From Plantago elongata (Eukaryota; Streptophyta; Magnoliopsida; Lamiales; Plantaginaceae): a stretch of DNA of 27,298 nucleotides. The first letter of the stretch is position 1. Each line of letters opens with the position of its first letter. Shown one piece after another: positions 22,955 through 27,298 of the stretch. A program made the position numbers and the translations under genes. Location: assembly GCA_036897095.1 (NCBI GenBank), contig JAYMSP010001974.1:1-27298 (forward strand), in the 5' to 3' direction. The notes below the pieces were generated by a model. The model made no database searches. It was not told the DNA's origin and worked only from the letters and a program-made list of their open reading frames with translations.

Positions 22955-23655
22955 TATCCAAGAACAAGAAGATCAACTTCGTAACATAATATTGCATACA
23001 TATTACAGATTCGTTAGTGAGTTGGAGATCCAAAAAGAAGGTATAGTGAGTAAATCTTTAACGGAATCTGAATATAGAGCTTGCTATAGCTTTCACTTGC
23101 TGTGAAATTATGTGGATGATTTAATTGTTAAACGGAGTTGTAGGTCTAAGCCTCCTAAAGCGACTATAAACTCAACGACTATTTTGAAATGCAATTTGAA
23201 TTGAAAAAATCTAATTCCAATTACCTTTCTTTTTTATGTACAAAACAGATAAGTTGAATTGAGTTTTGCATCCAAACAGACTTGAATGTTTCATGAAAGA
23301 ACAAAGTATGTTGCTACTAGCCTGGCCTGAATGTTGTAGGTTTTGCCAGTAGACTGAATTGAATGTCACAGTGTAGTCCATCACAAATTGTATCAGCTTC
23401 TTGAATTCAATTTTAATTTGACAATCTTTAGTGATACTTCATCTTTTTGGGAGACTGTATTTTTGTGCCATCTATGAGATACTTAGCATATTGAAGTAGA
23501 TTTTCACTTTGTTCGTGATAAAGTAATTGAGAAACAAATAGAGATTGTATTTATAACCTTAAGATACCAGTTGGCAGATATCTGCTTGCTCAGCAAATGT
23601 CCTCAATGCATAAAGCAAGATGAACATTATGAATACCAACATATTGAACATTAGG
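22955..23655 (+). mobile_element. Ty1/copia RNase H relic, frameshifted and interrupted
   Basis: Reading the plus strand through several frames gives, in the order of a copia polyprotein end: PRTRRSTS (22958-22981), YCIHITDSLVSWRSKKK (22990-23040), IVSKSLTESEYRAC (about 23043-23085), CEIMWMI (23101-23121), FHERTK (23289-23306), then HIEVDFHFVRDKVIEKQIEI and LRYQLADI (about 23485-23585). Frameshifts and stops occur between the pieces. About 180 bases of unrelated or duplicated sequence separate FHERTK from HIEVD, where an intact element would have them adjacent. No long terminal repeats are recognised around it. It is a dead retrotransposon fragment. Confidence 0.75.
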
Positions 23656-23889
23656 CATCTGAGCACCCATCTATGATATGATCTATCCATCTGTTTCCGA
23701 AAATTGGGAGAATGCAGCAATCAAACCAATCACATTGTTCTTGCAATTTACAAACTTGTGTCACACAATTATAAACTTATGGAAGTAATCATTGTAACGA
23801 GTTTCACAATCTGCTTTGAGATTTAAAGTCGCTCATCTTTATTCAAGCAAGTTGAAATTTACCATTATCATTGATGTGAAAACTGGAAA

Positions 23890-25703
23890 TTAAGATTTTC
23901 TTTCAGTGGGTATCGCAGCTAGAGGCATCAGCTTCCGCACCGCAACTCCCATTTTCTCCCTCATGTCCATAGTTTCTGCATTGCAGCCTTTTGGGAGACT
24001 CCAGTCGAAAGACTGTACCAGTCTTGCCAGAGCGAGGCCAACCATTTTATCCCCCAAAAGCATGCCAATGCAAGACCTTCTCCCAGAACCAAAGGGAATG
24101 AATTGAAAATGGTGTCCCTTGGATTCAACATTTGAGTTCATGAACCTCTCCGGGTTGAAGGAGAGAGGATCCTCCCATGAATCAGGGTCTCTGTGTATCG
24201 CCCACGCGTTCAGAATCACTATAGTATCATTGGGTATAAAGTAGCCCATGAATTCAGTATCTTCTATTGCATTTCTTGGAAGTAAGAAAGGGAGGGTGCA
24301 GCCGCATTGTTTCTTTAACCACAGCTTGTAAGTATGGCAGGTTAATTAGGTCTGCCTCCTGAACATTGCGTGAGTGGTCGACTACTTGATTTATTTCGTC
24401 TTTGAGCTTCTTCAACCACTCTGGCTTACACAGTAACTTGGCCATTCCCCAGACGATGGTGTTGCTTGTTGATTCAGTTCCAGCAAAAAACATTTCCTGG
24501 AAAATAGGTTGACTTCTTGGTGAATTAGTATCAAATATTAATCATGTAAGAGTAAGAGTAAGAATCTGTTATTTTCGTCTAAACAAAACTGAAGTGTATA
24601 ACGCAATATTACCGTAACAATTATAGTCACATTCTTCTTTGAAATCTCAGTAATCTCTCCTTTCCCTTCATACTCCAACAGCGAATCCAGAAAGTCTTTC
24701 GAGTCATTATCATACTTTCCATCCGCCTTCTCTTGAATTCTTTCATTGACAAATCCTTCAATAATGTTTAGTATCTGCCCCATGTACTTCCCCGTGTTCC
24801 TTCGGATTCCCTTCTTAGGAGAAGCAAGTTCAATTTAATCAATAAACTTAGTTAGTTAAATAAAGTTAGTTAAGTTAGTTATAAGTTAGTTAAGTTAGTT
24901 CTCTTCTCAACTATATATACTAGTTCTTTTGTAAACTAAAATTATTGTTTGTTCATTGGAGTTTCATCTCCTTCATATCAATACAATTTGGTTTATACAA
25001 TTTGGTTTATCAAAATTGTTCACATCTCGAGGATCCATTCTCTTCAAGAACGGGAACGAATCCGCCAGATTCGGCACCCCGACCCATTCCATATACTTCT
25101 CCATCGCTTCACAAAACTCACTACCTTTTCCAGATCTTGTATCCATAACATCCTTAGAAATTAAAGAATTGCTAACAAGATTAAAAGTCATCGACGTAGG
25201 AAACTTTTCTAAGTAAACCTCCCCTATTCCTCGCTTTAGTCTTGACTCGTTCGCATCATCTGTGATCCACCTGATCATCAAGTCAACACAAGCCTCGCGT
25301 GCAGCAGCAGAACTAGCGATCCTTTTGGTTGTAAAAAGTTCTGCAACACTCGACAGTATTCGCCTTGATGATCAGCAGCAAGTGATCCATCGTTGTAACC
25401 ACAAGCAGTTAGTGAATCAGGAACCATGCAATCGGAGAAGACATAATCGTTTTTCTTGAAAAGCTGTTCAGCAGCCTTGTACGATTGTACAACTAATGTG
25501 TTGGACATTCCGAGTTTTAGCCATAGAACGGGTCTATATTTGGCCCGGAGTTTGTAGAAGTTTTGATGGGGCATCATGCCAGCGTCGAAAATGTTTCCGA
25601 TTATCGCCCATTGCGGTGGACCTGGTACCTGGATTTGGAGGAGGTGGTGTTGGATGTAAGAAGCCAAAGAAACAAGAATAAGGAGAAAGTGATGAAGAGC
25701 CAC
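23890..25703 (-). pseudogene. CYP76-type cytochrome P450 pseudogene
   Basis: The pieces, from 25703 downwards, are: a short anchor and PGPPQWAIIGN with MPHQNFYKLRAKY and VPDSLTACGYNDGSLA; after a one-base frameshift near 25340, MIRWITDDA and EWVGVPNLADSFPFL; after the 216-bp insertion at 24805-25020, RRNTGKYMGQ and KDFLDSLLEYEG; a normal GT-AG intron (24612-24497); FFAGTESTSNT (I helix) and KETMRLHPP (K helix); a second frameshift near 24280; then FNPERF and the haem loop FGSGRRSCIG, stop at 23890. The C-helix W-x-x-x-R is C-x-x-x-Q (25341-25355). These defects make an active enzyme very unlikely. Intact family members oxidise monoterpenols and other small substrates at the ER. Confidence 0.85.
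24805..25020 (+). mobile_element. 216-bp LTR-like insertion in the P450 pseudogene
   Basis: It separates the codons for DPRDV and RRNTG that are adjacent in P450s of this family. It contains TTAGTTAGTTAA-type repeats (24850-24900), a TATATATA at 24912-24919, a CTTTTGTA stretch and TTCATTGGAGTTTCATC, an arrangement like a short copia or TRIM long terminal repeat read on the plus strand. ACAATTTGGTTTAT is duplicated in tandem at 24983-25010. The plus-strand ends are not a clean TG...CA and no target duplication is seen, so the class is unproven. Confidence 0.5.
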
Positions 25704-25880
25704 ATAACTGAAGATGATGATATGATCATGTTTCGTTTCTTGTTTTGTTTACCTCTAATAAACTACTCTTTACTCTATTTGTTGTCATAGAATTTATTAT
25801 CAGTTTCTTGTCGGTGCCGTATTCATGTGCAACATGTGGCCTTTGTTATATTGATATCATCATACGAACTCCTGAAATAT
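25704..25880. other. 5' flank of the P450 pseudogene
   Basis: AT-rich flank between the pseudogene start and the long inverted repeat. A run of AATAAACTAC and similar sequence is present, but no convincing TATA box on the minus strand. Whether a promoter survives cannot be told. Confidence 0.4.
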
Positions 25881-26710
25881 ATTTTTTTAATTTTTTTATT
25901 AATTTACAGAATTCTAAAAAAATTAAAAAAATTAAATTATTTATTTTAGTATTTATTTTTTAATTTTTCCGAACGACACATCAACTTTGCAATTTTGAAA
26001 TGTCTGAAATACCTCTAGGGAGTTCAATTGTTAAAGGATAATGATTGTAAACCTCAAAGAAAACACAATATATATAATCATGAACTTGGAAAACTTCATA
26101 TAAAAAATAAAATTATAAATTTTCGAATACAATGTAGGTCAAATCACCACTATTAAAGTTACGGAATTCTTATAAAACACCCAAATCTACGTAAAACATA
26201 ATTGAATACAAACATATTTACCTGTTTGTCAAGCTTTGTTTTAGTTGTTCTTCACTTGACGCAACATTAATGATATAATCGGACTTCAGGTCGCAAGTTT
26301 TTTGAACAAGTAATTTCACTAACAACTCTGCTACGGGAAAGGAGAAAGAAGAGTGAAGTGAAGGGAGCAAACACTAAAAATTGTCCAAATATACAAGTTG
26401 ATAAGGTCAAAGTAGACATTTCAACCTAACTGAATACAAAACAATTCTCATAACTATTATTTGTACAATCCTCTATGTTACAAATAACGCTAATCACGAA
26501 CTCCGAGAAAAATAGCGGGGTAACACTTAATATATCCCCCCAAACATTAGCAATTAAACCCCCGGGGGTATTTCGAACATTTCAAAAATTGAAAAGTTGA
26601 GGTGCCGTTCGAAAAAATCGAAAAATAAATAATAAAATAAATAATTTAATTTTTTACTTTTTTTAATTCTGTAAATTAATAAAATTTAAAAATAAATATT
26701 TTACGAAATA
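25881..26710. repeat. long imperfect inverted repeat, arms of about 150 bp
   Basis: The left arm (25881-26032) and right arm (about 26545-26710) are reverse complements over most of their length. Landmarks are AGAGGTATTTCAGACATTTC against GGGGGTATTTCGAACATTTC, GTTGATGTGTCGTTCGG against GTTGAGGTGCCGTTCGA, AAATAAATAATTTAATTTTT in both, and AATTCTGTAAATTAATAAAA in both. Roughly 510 bases lie between the arms, with no recognisable coding sequence. It could be a foldback or long-TIR Mutator-like non-autonomous element. No target duplication is evident. Confidence 0.75.
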
Positions 26711-26994
26711 TTTTTTTAATATGACTAATGACGTCACCAGACGAAGTCAACGGTTATGAATAACATTGACTGATATTGACTTTTTCGTGTAGGGACCAAG
26801 GGGTATTCATTATTTTATATTTTACGTTGATTTTTTCGGGCGGAGACCTAGAAATATTTATTAATATATATTTTAGAGGGATTTGTTTTTGTAGATGGGT
26901 ATAATGGGGCTAAACTAAATAACCCTTTATCATATCTGAGAAAGCCATCTATGGGATACTTGGTACTTTCTTTCCCCACAGCTGCATTTGTTGT

Positions 26995-27298
26995 GTCTTG
27001 GTATGCTATAGTGATGATATTGCTTCATCGTTTTGGGACATAGTATGTTTTCTATTTAACCTTCTTAGTTGTTGTTCATGGTTATGAATCATTTCTTGCC
27101 AATCTCAGTTCCATTCCATGTATATCATTCGCATCTTCTGCTATCACTTCTTTTGTGTCAGAAGTCTTTTGTTGTATTCAATTTGATGCTTGACCGTCTT
27201 GTTATACATTATCCTGATCTTCAGTAAAAGCTGAATATAGATCTATAACTTTTACTTCTTGTGAGATTATGTGAATGATTTCATTGTTCACGTGCTAT
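26995..27298 (+). mobile_element. second Ty1/copia RNase H relic, cut by the window edge
   Basis: CYSDDIASS with IVCFLFN at about 27005-27060 resembles the copia YSDADWA...CVFL stretch. SVKAEYRSITFTSCEIM, followed by a stop where tryptophan is usual, at about 27222-27271, corresponds to the SSxAEYR...CEIMW block. The gap between them is longer than in an intact element. It continues past the right edge. Confidence 0.55.

Noticed and set aside
23106-23133. Reading AATTATGTGGATGATTTAATTG as NYVDDLIV, the copia reverse-transcriptase active site
   Set aside because: The neighbouring blocks (SWRSKK, TESEYRA before it, FHERTK after it) are RNase H, and the other frame of the same bases gives CEIMWMI, which belongs at this place. 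The YVDD reading is an overlap coincidence.

Overview
The window looks like nuclear DNA of a eudicot plant. The genes have spliceosomal GT-AG introns, the spacers are AT-rich, and the families are plant-specific: a TRM/VARLMGL-DUF4378 protein, a SERK-like small LRR protein, an acidic two-helix membrane protein of the Arabidopsis At5g17910 type, and a CYP76-type P450. The transposon debris is also typical of plants: hAT and Stowaway MITEs, LINE, Ty1/copia and tRNA-derived SINE. The species cannot be fixed from the sequence.

Layout. 1-540: CCA-rich minisatellite and a GAA microsatellite. 941-4535 (+): three-exon VARLMGL/DUF4378 gene encoding 323 aa. 4536-7780: AT-rich spacer with SINE heads and a local family of small inverted-repeat elements. 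7906-11180 (+): six-exon gene for a 213-aa secreted LRR protein; its first intron holds an antisense LINE reverse-transcriptase relic. 11181-15100: gene-poor stretch with a near-palindrome, a promoter-like leader, a degenerate 100-bp tandem array split by a hAT MITE with a perfect 8-bp target duplication, and a Stowaway-like MITE. 15732-21045 (-): two-exon gene for a 1514-aa acidic membrane protein, with spliced 5' UTR exons reaching to about 21375. 21420-22950: AT-rich spacer. 22955-23655 (+): Ty1/copia RNase H relic. 23890-25703 (-): CYP76-type P450 pseudogene broken by two frameshifts and a 216-bp LTR-like insertion. 25881-26710: a long imperfect inverted repeat. About 26995-27298 (+): a second copia relic, cut by the window edge.

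The intact genes do not form a pathway. They are ordinary independent plant genes (cytoskeletal/growth regulation, apoplastic LRR signalling, an uncharacterised membrane protein). I see no new enzymatic or defence system. What is new is mostly decayed mobile DNA and the structure of the P450 pseudogene. Exon boundaries were derived by hand from reading frame plus GT/AG sites and agree in phase throughout. Copia, LINE and P450 calls rest on motifs read from my own translation, without any database search.
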